Below are positions 25,461 to 34,986 of a DNA stretch of 64,000 nt, piece after piece. Below the pieces are notes generated by a model. It had not been told where the DNA came from. It worked only from the letters and a program-made list of their open reading frames with translations, and made no database searches. Within the stretch, counting starts at the first letter, position 1. Each line of letters starts with the position of its first letter. Position numbers and translations under genes: made by a program. This DNA comes from FEN-1297 sp964498065 (GTDB taxonomy: Bacteria; Bacteroidota; Ignavibacteria; Ignavibacteriales; Ignavibacteriaceae). The stretch is from NCBI GenBank assembly GCA_964498065.1, contig CAZCFZ010000012.1:1-64000 (forward strand), written 5' to 3'.

Positions 25461-28076
25461 ATGTCAGGTAAGTTATTAACAGCATTAATTATTTCGATAA
25501 TGCTTACTTCAATTACATCCGGCATTAATAAGAACCAATTAAAAATTAAATTAAAAAAGAACTGGCAAATACAATCTTCCGAAAAGGTTAAAGCAGATGG
25601 GAATGAGATTTCCGAAATCGGATTTTCTACAAAAGGGTGGTTCCCCGCAGAAGTTCCCACAACTGTTTTAGCAGCATTGGTAAGGGATTCGGTTTATAAA
25701 AATATTTTCTTTTCGAAAAACCTGGATAAAATACCGCATGAACAATTTACAAAACCCTGGTGGTATAGAACTGAATTTTCAATTCCCAAAATAAAAAACA
25801 TAACAACCGCGAAACTGGAATTCAACGGAATTAATTATTATGCAAATATATGGCTCAATGGTAAACAGATTGCCGGTTCGGATACTACAAAAGGATCATT
25901 TAGGAGATTCGAAATAAATATTACAAATGATGCAAAATTCGGAAGTAAAAATGTGCTTGCAGTAGAGATTATCCCTGCTAAAAAAGGCGACCCGACTATA
26001 GGTTTTGTTGATTGGAATCCCGAACCACCGGACAGCAATATGGGTTTGTGGCGCGGAGTTAACTTAAAATTAAGCGGCGATGTTTCTATTAACTATCCTT
26101 TTATTCAAACACAAGTTGATACTGTTACTCTAAAAAAAGCCCGGCTTACAATATCTGCCGAAGTTCAAAACAATTCGAATAAAAATATTGATGGAATATT
26201 AAATGGTAAAATCGGTTCCATTAAATTTCATAAAAATATTTCGTTGTTGCCGAATGAAATAAAAACAATAACTTTTAAACCGGATGAATATTCTCAATTG
26301 ATTATAAAAAATCCGAGATTATGGTGGACGCATGATTTCGGTAAGCCTGAATTATATAATTTGAATTTGATATTTAAAATCAAAAATCAAATATCGGATG
26401 AAAAAGATACCAAATTCGGCATCCGTGAAGTAACGGATTATTTTACCAAACAAGGATTTCGCGGTTTTAAACTAAACGGTAAGAAAATTTTAATTCGCGG
26501 CGGGGGCTGGACCGATAATATGCTGCTGAATAATACTTATTCAAATCTTGCAGCAAAAATTGATTATGCCAAACAGATGAATTTAAATGCAATAAGAATG
26601 GAAGGATTCTGGGGCGAAAATCAGGATATTTATAATTTATGTGATGAAAAAGGTATATTGATAATGGTCGGGTGGAGCTGCCAATGGGAATGGGAAGAAT
26701 ATCTGGGTAAACCGGTGGATAAATACGGCGGAATAAAAACTCCCGAAGATATGCAAATTGCCTCCCGTTCATGGAAAGACCAAATTCTTTGGCTGAGAAA
26801 TCATCCAAGTATCTTTTTATGGTTGTATGGAAGTGATAAAATTCCGAGACCAAATCTAGAAAAAAAATATCTTGCAATTTTCTCTAAGTACGATACTACC
26901 CGTCCTTATATAGCATCGGCGGCAGAATACACTAGCACACTTTCAGGAAGAACTGCCGTTAAAATGAGAGGACCTTATGATTATGTGCCGCCTGATTATT
27001 GGTACATCGACAAAAAATACGGCGGTGCTTTCGGATTTAATACTGAAACCGGACCCGGTCCTCAAGTACCGCCGGTTGAAAGTTTAAGAAAAATGATTCC
27101 AAAGGATTCCCTCTGGCCAATTAATGGTGAATGGTATTACCACTGCAGCAGAGGCAATTTTGAAAAACTTACAAGATATAACGAAGCAATTGATAAACGG
27201 CTTGGCATCCCAACAAGTCTTAATGATTATGAAAGGAAGGCTCAGTATTCCAACTATGAGGCAATGCGGGCAATGTATGAGGCTTTCGATGCAAATAAAT
27301 TCAAATCCACCGGCGTAATTCAGTGGATGTATAATTCCGCATGGCCGAAATTATGGTGGCAGTTGTATGATTATTTTTTAATGCCGAACGGAGCATTTTA
27401 CGGAGCTAGAAAAGCTGGCGAACCTGTTCATATTCAATATAATTATGGAAAAAATTCAATCGATCTTATTAATAATACACTTAATGAATATAAAAACTTA
27501 ACGGCAAAAGTTACTGTTTTAAATTTTGATCTGACCAAGAAATTTGAAAAGGAACTGAAGAGCAATTTAAATTCGAATGAATCGAAACAAGTACTTGAAC
27601 TTCCTGAAATTAAAGGATTAAGCAAAACTTATTTTGTTGATCTGAAATTATTTAAAAATAACAAGGAAGTAAGTTCTAATTTTTACTGTTTGTCGACAAC
27701 GCCGGATCTTTTAGACACAGCTAAATCTACCTGGTTTGTTACACCGGAAAAACAATTTGCCGATCTTACTGAATTAAACGATCTGCCTGAAGTAAATTTA
27801 AAAGTTAAACATCAATTTAAAGTAGAAGGTTCTCAAGAATATGTTGCAGTGGAAATTAAAAATCACACAAGCAAGTTAGCATTTTCAATTGAGTTAACTG
27901 TAACCTCAGGTAATAACGATAACCCTATATTGCCGATTTTTCTCAGCGACAATTATTTCTCATTATTACCCGGTGAATCAAAAATTATAAAAGGTCATTT
28001 TTATATAAAAGATCTTAAAAACAAAAAGCCCGGGATAAGAATTACAGGCTGGAACGTCAAGGTTGTTCAAAATTAA
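25461..28076 (+). CDS. secreted GH2 glycosidase, exo-beta-D-glucosaminidase-like
   Basis: An 871-residue glycoside hydrolase family 2 enzyme with a signal peptide (residues 1-21). It has the N-terminal sugar-binding fold (WWYRTEFSIP, GINYYANIWLNGKQI, WNPEPPDSNMGLWRGV), the immunoglobulin-like domain and a TIM barrel (RGGGWTDNMLLNN, NAIRMEGFWGENQ). The barrel motifs LYGSDKIP (D459) and GFNTETGPGPQVPPVESL (E529) align with the acid/base Asp and nucleophile Glu of chitosan exo-glucosaminidases of the CsxA type rather than with classical GH2 beta-galactosidases. It would release glucosamine or mannose-type sugars outside the cytoplasm. An SSS symporter follows 116 bases downstream and may import the product (inference). 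Confidence 0.88.
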   Translation: MSGKLLTALIISIMLTSITSGINKNQLKIKLKKNWQIQSSEKVKADGNEISEIGFSTKGWFPAEVPTTVLAALVRDSVYKNIFFSKNLDKIPHEQFTKPWWYRTEFSIPKIKNITTAKLEFNGINYYANIWLNGKQIAGSDTTKGSFRRFEINITNDAKFGSKNVLAVEIIPAKKGDPTIGFVDWNPEPPDSNMGLWRGVNLKLSGDVSINYPFIQTQVDTVTLKKARLTISAEVQNNSNKNIDGILNGKIGSIKFHKNISLLPNEIKTITFKPDEYSQLIIKNPRLWWTHDFGKPELYNLNLIFKIKNQISDEKDTKFGIREVTDYFTKQGFRGFKLNGKKILIRGGGWTDNMLLNNTYSNLAAKIDYAKQMNLNAIRMEGFWGENQDIYNLCDEKGILIMVGWSCQWEWEEYLGKPVDKYGGIKTPEDMQIASRSWKDQILWLRNHPSIFLWLYGSDKIPRPNLEKKYLAIFSKYDTTRPYIASAAEYTSTLSGRTAVKMRGPYDYVPPDYWYIDKKYGGAFGFNTETGPGPQVPPVESLRKMIPKDSLWPINGEWYYHCSRGNFEKLTRYNEAIDKRLGIPTSLNDYERKAQYSNYEAMRAMYEAFDANKFKSTGVIQWMYNSAWPKLWWQLYDYFLMPNGAFYGARKAGEPVHIQYNYGKNSIDLINNTLNEYKNLTAKVTVLNFDLTKKFEKELKSNLNSNESKQVLELPEIKGLSKTYFVDLKLFKNNKEVSSNFYCLSTTPDLLDTAKSTWFVTPEKQFADLTELNDLPEVNLKVKHQFKVEGSQEYVAVEIKNHTSKLAFSIELTVTSGNNDNPILPIFLSDNYFSLLPGESKIIKGHFYIKDLKNKKPGIRITGWNVKVVQN

Positions 28077-28192
28077 AACGGATTTTGATTGGTTAATATT
28101 AAAATCTTAATTTATAATAATTTAGGTTAACTAATTATAAATTTGATATATAAAGAGAAAACATTTTTTAACAAAGTATAAAAGAGGTTCCT

Positions 28193-29941
28193 TTGCAATT
28201 TGCCGACTATCTTATCATTCTTCTATATTTTGTATTTTCAATCGGTATAGCATTATACTATTCGAAACGGGCAGGTAAAAATACCGATGAGTTTTTTCTA
28301 TCGGGAAGAAATTTACCCTGGTATCTTGCAGGATTATCGATGGTTGCAACAACCTTTGCTGCGGATACACCGCTTGCAGTTACAGAACTTGTTACAAAAA
28401 ACGGAATTGCAGGTAACTGGATATGGTGGAATTTTGCTTTCGGCGGTTTGTTAACCGTTTTTTTCTTTGCAAAACTTTGGCGCCGTGCAGGTATCATGAC
28501 TGAAGTTGAATTTGCGGAGATTCGCTATTCAGGTAAGCCGGCAAGATTCCTTAGAGGCTTTCGAGCTTTATACCTCGGCTTGTTCATGAATATTATAATA
28601 ATGGGCTGGGTTAACAAAGCAATGGAATCTATTCTTATCGGCATGTTTGGAATTCCTGCTTCACAAGTTATGCTTTATGTATTCGGCTGCATGATTTTAG
28701 TAGCATTCTATTCGGCATTATCCGGATTATGGGGCGTTGTAGTTACAGATGCTTTTCAATTTTTTCTGGCTATGGGCGGAACAATTATACTTGCCATACT
28801 TGTAATTAACTCGCCCCAGATAGGCGGAATAGCTGGGCTGCAGCATAAACTGCCGCCGTTTGTATTTGATTTTTTCCCCACAATTTCAAACGCAACTTCA
28901 ATAGGAGGCGCTTTTGCATTAACAGCAGCAGCATTTCTTGCATACATTGGTTTACAATGGTGGGCATCCTGGTATCCTGGTGCGGAACCTGGCGGGGGAG
29001 GATACATTGCTCAAAGAATGATGTCGGCTAAAGATGAAAAGCATTCATTATTTGCCACATTGTTTTTTCAGATAGCTCAATACGGAATTAGGCCCTGGCC
29101 CTGGATACTTGTCGGTCTTGCAACTCTAATTCTTTATCCTCATCTGGCTGTGGATGCAAAAAGAATGGGGTACATATATGCAATGAGAGACTTTTTGCCA
29201 ATTGGATTAAAAGGCTTACTAGTTGCTGCATTTTTCGCCGCTTATATGAGTACAATCGCAACGCAGTTGAATTGGGGAAGCTCTTATATATTAAACGATT
29301 TCTATCGCCGCTTTGTTAAAAAAGATAAGGACGAAAAACATTATGTAAAAATCTCAAGAGTTGTTACAATTTTATTAATGATTGTTTCAATCATTGTTAC
29401 CTTGTTTATAAATCGAATTTCAGGTGCATGGGAATTTATTTTGGAATGCGGTGCCGGTGTGGGTTCTGTTTTAATTTTAAGATGGTTCTGGTGGCGTATA
29501 AATGCCTGGTCGGAAATATCTGCAATGATAACACCATTCATTGTTTTTCCTATTATTTCAAGTATGGGAGTTGTATTTCCTTATACTCTATATTATCTCG
29601 TTGTTTCTACAACTATTGTTTGGGTTACGGTTACCTTGCTGACAAAGCCTGTTGATGAAGAAATACTGTTTTCATTCTATAGAAAGATTCATCCCGGCGG
29701 TGTTTTTTGGAAAAAGATATCGGATAAGCTGCCGGATGTTAAAAGCGATTCCGGTTTCTTCGGAATGTTTGTTAATTGGTTTTTTGGTGTGGTTCTGGTA
29801 TATTCTTTCTTATTCGGTACGGGTAAACTGATTTTCGGAGATTATATGGCGTTTTTAATGTATTTGATAGCGGCAATAATTTCTGCTATAGTTATTTATA
29901 AAAACCTTTCCGCAGTCGGATGGGAAGAAGTAATCAAATGA
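28193..29941 (+). CDS. sodium:solute symporter (SSS family), sugar-type candidate
   Basis: A 582-residue SSS family transporter with about 14 membrane spans. It starts at TTG 28193 with DYLIILLYFVFSIGIALYYS and has the family segment DEFFLSGRNLPWYLAGLSMV followed by TTFAADTPLAVTELV. GYIAQRMMSAKDEKHSLFAT is the conserved loop where related sugar symporters read QR.L.A....A. It is longer than the symporter at 15623 and only distantly similar to it. It sits behind the exo-glucosaminidase-like gene, so uptake of the released sugar is a reasonable guess, though not proved by sequence. Confidence 0.88.
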   Translation: MQFADYLIILLYFVFSIGIALYYSKRAGKNTDEFFLSGRNLPWYLAGLSMVATTFAADTPLAVTELVTKNGIAGNWIWWNFAFGGLLTVFFFAKLWRRAGIMTEVEFAEIRYSGKPARFLRGFRALYLGLFMNIIIMGWVNKAMESILIGMFGIPASQVMLYVFGCMILVAFYSALSGLWGVVVTDAFQFFLAMGGTIILAILVINSPQIGGIAGLQHKLPPFVFDFFPTISNATSIGGAFALTAAAFLAYIGLQWWASWYPGAEPGGGGYIAQRMMSAKDEKHSLFATLFFQIAQYGIRPWPWILVGLATLILYPHLAVDAKRMGYIYAMRDFLPIGLKGLLVAAFFAAYMSTIATQLNWGSSYILNDFYRRFVKKDKDEKHYVKISRVVTILLMIVSIIVTLFINRISGAWEFILECGAGVGSVLILRWFWWRINAWSEISAMITPFIVFPIISSMGVVFPYTLYYLVVSTTIVWVTVTLLTKPVDEEILFSFYRKIHPGGVFWKKISDKLPDVKSDSGFFGMFVNWFFGVVLVYSFLFGTGKLIFGDYMAFLMYLIAAIISAIVIYKNLSAVGWEEVIK

Positions 29942-30117
29942 TTAATTTTACTTATAAATAATTCTTTTGGATTTTTATTTGAAAATTCATGTATCATTAA
30001 ATAACCGGAACAAATAAGCTTTTAGCCGTATTTTAACAATCAGTTTATAATGTTTGCTATTATAAATTTCTTAAACAATCTTTTTAAATTATATTTAAAA
30101 TAATATTTTGAATAAAT

Positions 30118-30146
30118 TTGAATTTACTGAGTACGTTTTGCATAAT
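30118..30146 (+). promoter_or_regulatory. possible promoter of the PgpH-type gene
   Basis: TTGAAT (30118-30123) and CATAAT (30141-30146) are separated by 17 bases. The start site would be near 30153, about 30 bases before the ATG at 30182. The -10 element is imperfect and the area is AT-rich, so chance is possible. Confidence 0.35.
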
Positions 30147-30181
30147 TATTAGTATTGATATTAACAAATAAATTTTAACTG

Positions 30182-32386
30182 ATGGCTGAAAAAAAGCAAT
30201 CGAGATTTAGAAATAGTTTAAGAATAAAATTATTAATCGGACTCGTTTCAATTATTCTTATTACAATGATGTTTCCCAAAGGAGAATCGATTGAATCCGA
30301 TGTTTCCGTAGGGTCAATTTGGATTCATAATGATTTAATTGCTCCTTTCAGTTTTCCAATTTTAAAAGATCCCGGTGTTTATAAAACAGAATTGAAAGCT
30401 GCAGCAGATAATGTTTTCCCCGTTTTTATAAAGAAAGATAATGAAATCCAAAAATCGCTTGATTCACTCAAATACTATGATACATACCTTTTAAAAATAA
30501 TTGACAGCTCTTTAACCAGTGAAAAATTAAAGGAGTTTAATCCTACTTTTTTAACCTCAACATCATTTAATATTTTTAAAAAATTAAGAAGAGAAGAAAG
30601 AAACATGCTTTCGAATCGTACTCTTAATTTTAAACAGTTATTTATGATTGTAAGGAACGCTTTGGTTAGTGTATATCGCAACGGGATTGTTAATGAAGAC
30701 TCGGCTCGCATTAAAAGAGACAGTATTGCCATAAGGACAGGAAATATAGACAAAATAACACGAGTGAGCACACTTTTAACTTTAAATGATGCTGACGGCG
30801 AGGTAGAAGATATAATTAATCGGACTAATTATTCAAATGAAATAAAACAAGCGGTAATTGAATATGCCTCCCATTTCGTTTTCCCGAATATTATTTATAG
30901 TGCACGATTTACCAATGAAGAAATCGATCAAGCAAAAAGCAATGTATCCCGTTACAGCGGAATTGTGAATGAAAATGAAAGAATTATAGGAAAACATGAT
31001 AGAATAACGAAAGAAGATAAATTAAAAATAGAATCTTTTAAACAGGCAAAAGGTGAAGAGGTCGGGGGCGAAGGGAATCTGCTTCAATTTTTAGGTAAGT
31101 TTCTTCACATAGCATTCTTAATAACCCTTCTGACAATTTATTTATTTTTATTCCGCAAAAAATTATTTAACGATAATCAGAAGATTTTATTAATAGCAAT
31201 AACAATTGTATTTATAGCATTCATTACATTTTTAATAAATCATATAACGGTAGAAGCCCCTCTGCAATTCATGATTTTTATACCCGTCGTATCGATGTTA
31301 ATCACAATAATTTTTGATTCGAGGGTTGGTTTTTACTGTACTGTAATTATTGTTTTAATTACCGGCGCATTAAGAGGGAATGATTATACCTTTGCAGCAA
31401 TGAATTTATTTGCCGGCGCCCTTTCTGTTTATACCGTAAGAGATATTAAAAACCGATCTCAAATTTTTAGGTCATTTCTCTTCATATTAATCGGTTATCT
31501 TGTCGGAATACTTGCATTCGGATTTGAAAGATTCGCATCATTGGAAAATATACTTATAGAATCGGCATTTGCAGGTTCTAATGCATTAATAAGTCCTGTG
31601 CTTACTTACGGCCTTTTGATATTCTTTGAAAGATTCTTTAAGATAACTACAGATCTTACATTGCTGGAACTTTCCAATTTTGACAGGCCATTATTAAAAG
31701 AATTAGCCAGAAGAGCCCCCGGCACATTTAATCATTCGATGACAATGGGAACATTAGCGGAAGCAGCTGCAGAAAATATTAATGCAAATCCTCTTTTAGC
31801 TAGGGTTGGAGCCTACTATCACGATATCGGCAAAACAATTACACCCCAAAACTTTGTGGAGAACCAGCTTAATAACCAAAATGTGCATGAAAATCTTACG
31901 CCTGAAGAAAGCGTAAGTCTTATAGTAAAACATGTAAAAGAAGGAATTGCACTTGCCGAAGAAAATAATCTTCCGCAGGAAATAGCTGATTTCATCCCGA
32001 TGCATCATGGAACAACTACCATGTCTTATTTTTACGACAAGGCTAAAAAGCTTTACGGCGACGAAAAAGTCGATAAAAAGGATTACCAGTACCCCGGTCC
32101 CAAACCCAATACAAAAGAAACGACAATTGTTATGCTTGCCGACGGATGTGAATCGGCAGTGAGGTCTATTGAAGACCCTGATCCGGTAAAAGTTGAGAAC
32201 CTGATTGATAACATAATAGAATCTCGGGTTGCCGACGGACAGCTTGATAATTCGCCCATTACTTTCAATGATCTTAATAAAATTAAGGAAGCGTTCATAA
32301 GCATTTTAGTAGGACAACATCATAAGCGGATAAGATACCCGAAACAGGATGAAATAGAAAAAGGAACAGACGAAAATCAAGATTGA
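30182..32386 (+). CDS. PgpH-type cyclic-di-AMP phosphodiesterase (7TM-HD)
   Basis: A 734-residue membrane phosphodiesterase of the 7TMR-HD family (PgpH/YqfF), which hydrolyses the second messenger c-di-AMP. It shows an N-terminal span, a long extracytoplasmic helical domain (about residues 40-290), seven membrane spans (about 300-480) and a C-terminal HD domain. The metal ligands are visible in FNHSMTMGTLAEAAAE, GAYYHDIGKT, FIPMHHGTTTMSYF and LADGCESAVRS. No c-di-AMP cyclase gene is in the window. The gene's stop overlaps the region where the recombinase gene begins, so they may be co-transcribed. Confidence 0.92.
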   Translation: MAEKKQSRFRNSLRIKLLIGLVSIILITMMFPKGESIESDVSVGSIWIHNDLIAPFSFPILKDPGVYKTELKAAADNVFPVFIKKDNEIQKSLDSLKYYDTYLLKIIDSSLTSEKLKEFNPTFLTSTSFNIFKKLRREERNMLSNRTLNFKQLFMIVRNALVSVYRNGIVNEDSARIKRDSIAIRTGNIDKITRVSTLLTLNDADGEVEDIINRTNYSNEIKQAVIEYASHFVFPNIIYSARFTNEEIDQAKSNVSRYSGIVNENERIIGKHDRITKEDKLKIESFKQAKGEEVGGEGNLLQFLGKFLHIAFLITLLTIYLFLFRKKLFNDNQKILLIAITIVFIAFITFLINHITVEAPLQFMIFIPVVSMLITIIFDSRVGFYCTVIIVLITGALRGNDYTFAAMNLFAGALSVYTVRDIKNRSQIFRSFLFILIGYLVGILAFGFERFASLENILIESAFAGSNALISPVLTYGLLIFFERFFKITTDLTLLELSNFDRPLLKELARRAPGTFNHSMTMGTLAEAAAENINANPLLARVGAYYHDIGKTITPQNFVENQLNNQNVHENLTPEESVSLIVKHVKEGIALAEENNLPQEIADFIPMHHGTTTMSYFYDKAKKLYGDEKVDKKDYQYPGPKPNTKETTIVMLADGCESAVRSIEDPDPVKVENLIDNIIESRVADGQLDNSPITFNDLNKIKEAFISILVGQHHKRIRYPKQDEIEKGTDENQD

Positions 32387-32388
32387 CA

Positions 32389-33279
32389 ATGAACATCTTC
32401 CTAAAGGAATATTTAACAGTTTTAAAGCTTGAAAAAAATCTTTCTGATAATACAATAGAATCTTACAAAAACGATATTTCAGCACTTTTCCGGTTTTTAG
32501 AAGATTTTAAAATTGAAGATCCTTCGGATATTCGTTCCGTTCACTTAATTTCGTTTTTTAAGGAGTTATTTAATATAGGCTTAAACAGCAGTTCGGCAGC
32601 GCGATATTACTCGTCGATAAAAGGATTTTTTAATTACTTGCTCGGCTGTAAATACATAAAAGAAAATCCGATTGAAAAAGTACCAACACCTAAACTTGCA
32701 AAACATCTACCCCCTGTTTTATCGGTTAATGAGATAGATTCTATTTTGTCCAAACCGGATATCAATGATAAATTAGGCTTACGGGATAAAGCAATTCTCG
32801 AAACTTTTTATGCATGCGGGCTAAGAGTTTCCGAGTTGATAAATTTAAAATTATCTGATCTTTTCTTTAAAGAGGAGATAATTCGTGCATTTGGCAAAGG
32901 ATCTAAGGAAAGAGTAATACCTATCGGAAGCAGCGCAAGAGAATGGGTCACTAATTATTTGAAACACAGCAGACCGCTTCTTCAGAAAAAAATGAAAAGC
33001 GAGAACTACCTTTTCTTAAATAGCAGAGGGACTAAACTTTCAAGAATGGGAATCTGGAAAATTGTTGAACGATATGTAAAAGAAGCAGGAATCGAAAAAG
33101 AAGTTCATCCGCATACTTTCAGACATTCCTTTGCTACCCATCTGCTTGAAGGCGGTGCGGATTTAAGAGCTGTTCAGGAAATGCTGGGCCATGCCGACAT
33201 TTCAACAACGCAAATCTATACACATATAGATAGAGAATATATAAAACAGGTACATAAAGAATTTCACCCGAGAGGATAA
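32389..33279 (+). CDS. tyrosine recombinase XerC/XerD-like
   Basis: A 296-residue site-specific recombinase with an N-terminal SAM-like core-binding domain (EYLTVLKLEKNLSDNTIESY) and a C-terminal catalytic domain. All active residues are present: R146 (ACGLRVSEL), K170 (FGKGSKER), H242 and R245 (HPHTFRHSFATH), H268 (LGHADISTT) and Y277 (QIYTHID). Length and motifs match the chromosomal XerC/XerD enzymes that resolve chromosome dimers, rather than phage integrases. ATG 32389 is preferred over TTG 32383, which overlaps the previous stop. Whether it is XerC or XerD cannot be told from one copy. Confidence 0.9.
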   Translation: MNIFLKEYLTVLKLEKNLSDNTIESYKNDISALFRFLEDFKIEDPSDIRSVHLISFFKELFNIGLNSSSAARYYSSIKGFFNYLLGCKYIKENPIEKVPTPKLAKHLPPVLSVNEIDSILSKPDINDKLGLRDKAILETFYACGLRVSELINLKLSDLFFKEEIIRAFGKGSKERVIPIGSSAREWVTNYLKHSRPLLQKKMKSENYLFLNSRGTKLSRMGIWKIVERYVKEAGIEKEVHPHTFRHSFATHLLEGGADLRAVQEMLGHADISTTQIYTHIDREYIKQVHKEFHPRG

Positions 33280-33283
33280 AATA

Positions 33284-33940
33284 TTGTCAGGAATACATGT
33301 AAGCGAAAAACTTATTTCTTTTTTAACTTTTTTACCGATTTTCTTTATTTCAATCGGTGTTCATGAATTTGCCCATGCGCTTTATGCATTTAGATTGGGA
33401 GATACCACGGCTAAAGATCAGGGAAGACTCACGCTTAATCCTTTCAAACATGCGGATCTTATAGGAACCTATCTAATGCCTCTCGCTTCATTTGCATCCG
33501 GCTTTGCCTTAATCGGCTGGGCAAAACCGGTACCGGTTAACAGGGCAAAATTTAAAAACAGTCTTAGAGATGATGCAGTTGTTTCTTTCGCAGGACCATT
33601 TTCAAATTTTATTCTGGCCGTACTGTTTTTTATTTGTTTTTTAATTACGGCGAAACTTGGAATACAGTACCGGCATTATTTATTAAATATTTTTTGGTAC
33701 GGTGTCTTCTTCAATATTTTTTTATTTGCATTCAATCTTCTGCCGATTCCTCCTCTTGACGGTTCCCACATTCTTTTTGATTTTTTCCCGAACAAATTTA
33801 CCGCTAAAATTTTAAGCCTGGGCTTTTACGGTTCGATAGCCTTATTAATCTTTATTTACAGCCCGTTATGGTCATATTTTATGAATTTCATCAACTTAAT
33901 ATTAAGTTTGTTTATAAAAGCAGCGGAAATTTTTTCATGA
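33284..33940 (+). CDS. site-2 protease family zinc metalloprotease (M50)
   Basis: A 218-residue polytopic membrane protease. The zinc motif HEFAH is at about residues 23-27 within the first spans (ISIGVHEFAHALYA), and the third ligand motif is PPLDGSHILFDFFP near 150-165, corresponding to the NPDG-type motif of site-2 proteases. It lacks PDZ and CBS domains, so it belongs to the small subgroup whose substrates are mostly unknown. Starts at TTG 33284, 4 bases after the recombinase stop, and ends in an ATGA overlap with the lipoprotein gene. Confidence 0.88.
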   Translation: MSGIHVSEKLISFLTFLPIFFISIGVHEFAHALYAFRLGDTTAKDQGRLTLNPFKHADLIGTYLMPLASFASGFALIGWAKPVPVNRAKFKNSLRDDAVVSFAGPFSNFILAVLFFICFLITAKLGIQYRHYLLNIFWYGVFFNIFLFAFNLLPIPPLDGSHILFDFFPNKFTAKILSLGFYGSIALLIFIYSPLWSYFMNFINLILSLFIKAAEIFS

Positions 33941-34986
33941 TAAAAAATAAAATCATTGCTCTTGCATTGGCACTTTTATTATTATCGAGCTGTGCTGAAC
34001 AAAAAGAAAACAAACAAAAAGAAATAAATACATCCGCAGACTCTGCAAGTAACAGCCAAATTTTAAAAGTTGGAAATTTTTATTTTGTAGGCAATATAAA
34101 TGACAGACCCGGTATTTATAAGTATAATATCAAACAAAAAAGTTATGCCAAATTTTGGTTCAAAGACAACGAAAGTGTTGTAGAACTTTCTCATTCGCCT
34201 AAAGGTAACAGAATATTCTTTTTGACGGCGAAAGATTTAGGCAAAAAAGGTGTTTTCCCGTTTATCCATAAAGTAAAATTATATTTATTAAGCCGGGATT
34301 CATCTGAAGTAAAATTTATAAAATCAATAGGCAGCGGAATACAGGTCTTTACGGCATGGGAAACCGATAATACTTATAAAATTATACTTAATTCGTTTGA
34401 TAAGACAGTTGCAAATTTTGTAAATCAGCACACTTTAATTTACAGTGAATTCGGCAGGAATCTTGTAGATGAAACAAAAACATTTGATCTTACAAAAGAA
34501 GGGTATCCGAAGCCGCCTATGGTTAAAAGGAAAAATAAGTCTCCCAACGGTGAATTTTTAATTACGTCCATTGATTCATCAAAGACTTCTATTTATCTAA
34601 AGAATATTATAAAAAGTAAAACAACTCTTATTGCGTCGGATTCTCAAAAATTAAATCAAATCGATTGGGGATCCAATAATGAATACGTAATTGTCTCTAC
34701 ACTTGATATTTCGCGCAGGAACAATACTCTATATGACAAACTGCCGGAGACTTCGAAAATTTTTATTTATTCAATTATCGATAAAAAAATAATTAAAGAA
34801 TGGAATGGCGGAGGATTAAAAAATTTTATTCTTCTGAAAAATTTACTAATATTTGATGATGGTTTCGGTAAAAAATCTTCAATTAACATATTTAACTTAA
34901 TTACATTAAAGATGACTGACAGCATCCATATTCAAGGCGGATGCGGAATTAGAAACATTCCAACAATACCGGATTACGGCGGCTAG
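33937..34986 (+). CDS. propeller-like lipoprotein, unknown function
   Basis: A 349-residue lipoprotein. MIKNKIIALALALLLLSSC is a type II signal peptide with lipobox LSSC. The mature part repeats strand groups such as YFVGNINDRPGIYKYNIKQ, NRIFFLTAKDLG and NEYVIVSTLDIS, as in a beta-propeller reading, and ends near PTIPDYGG. I do not recognise a family. ATG 33937 is chosen because it gives the signal peptide and overlaps the protease stop. It is directly followed (1-base overlap) by the MsbA-like gene and then a ligase that itself contains a propeller-like insert. Confidence 0.7.
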   Translation: MIKNKIIALALALLLLSSCAEQKENKQKEINTSADSASNSQILKVGNFYFVGNINDRPGIYKYNIKQKSYAKFWFKDNESVVELSHSPKGNRIFFLTAKDLGKKGVFPFIHKVKLYLLSRDSSEVKFIKSIGSGIQVFTAWETDNTYKIILNSFDKTVANFVNQHTLIYSEFGRNLVDETKTFDLTKEGYPKPPMVKRKNKSPNGEFLITSIDSSKTSIYLKNIIKSKTTLIASDSQKLNQIDWGSNNEYVIVSTLDISRRNNTLYDKLPETSKIFIYSIIDKKIIKEWNGGGLKNFILLKNLLIFDDGFGKKSSINIFNLITLKMTDSIHIQGGCGIRNIPTIPDYGG

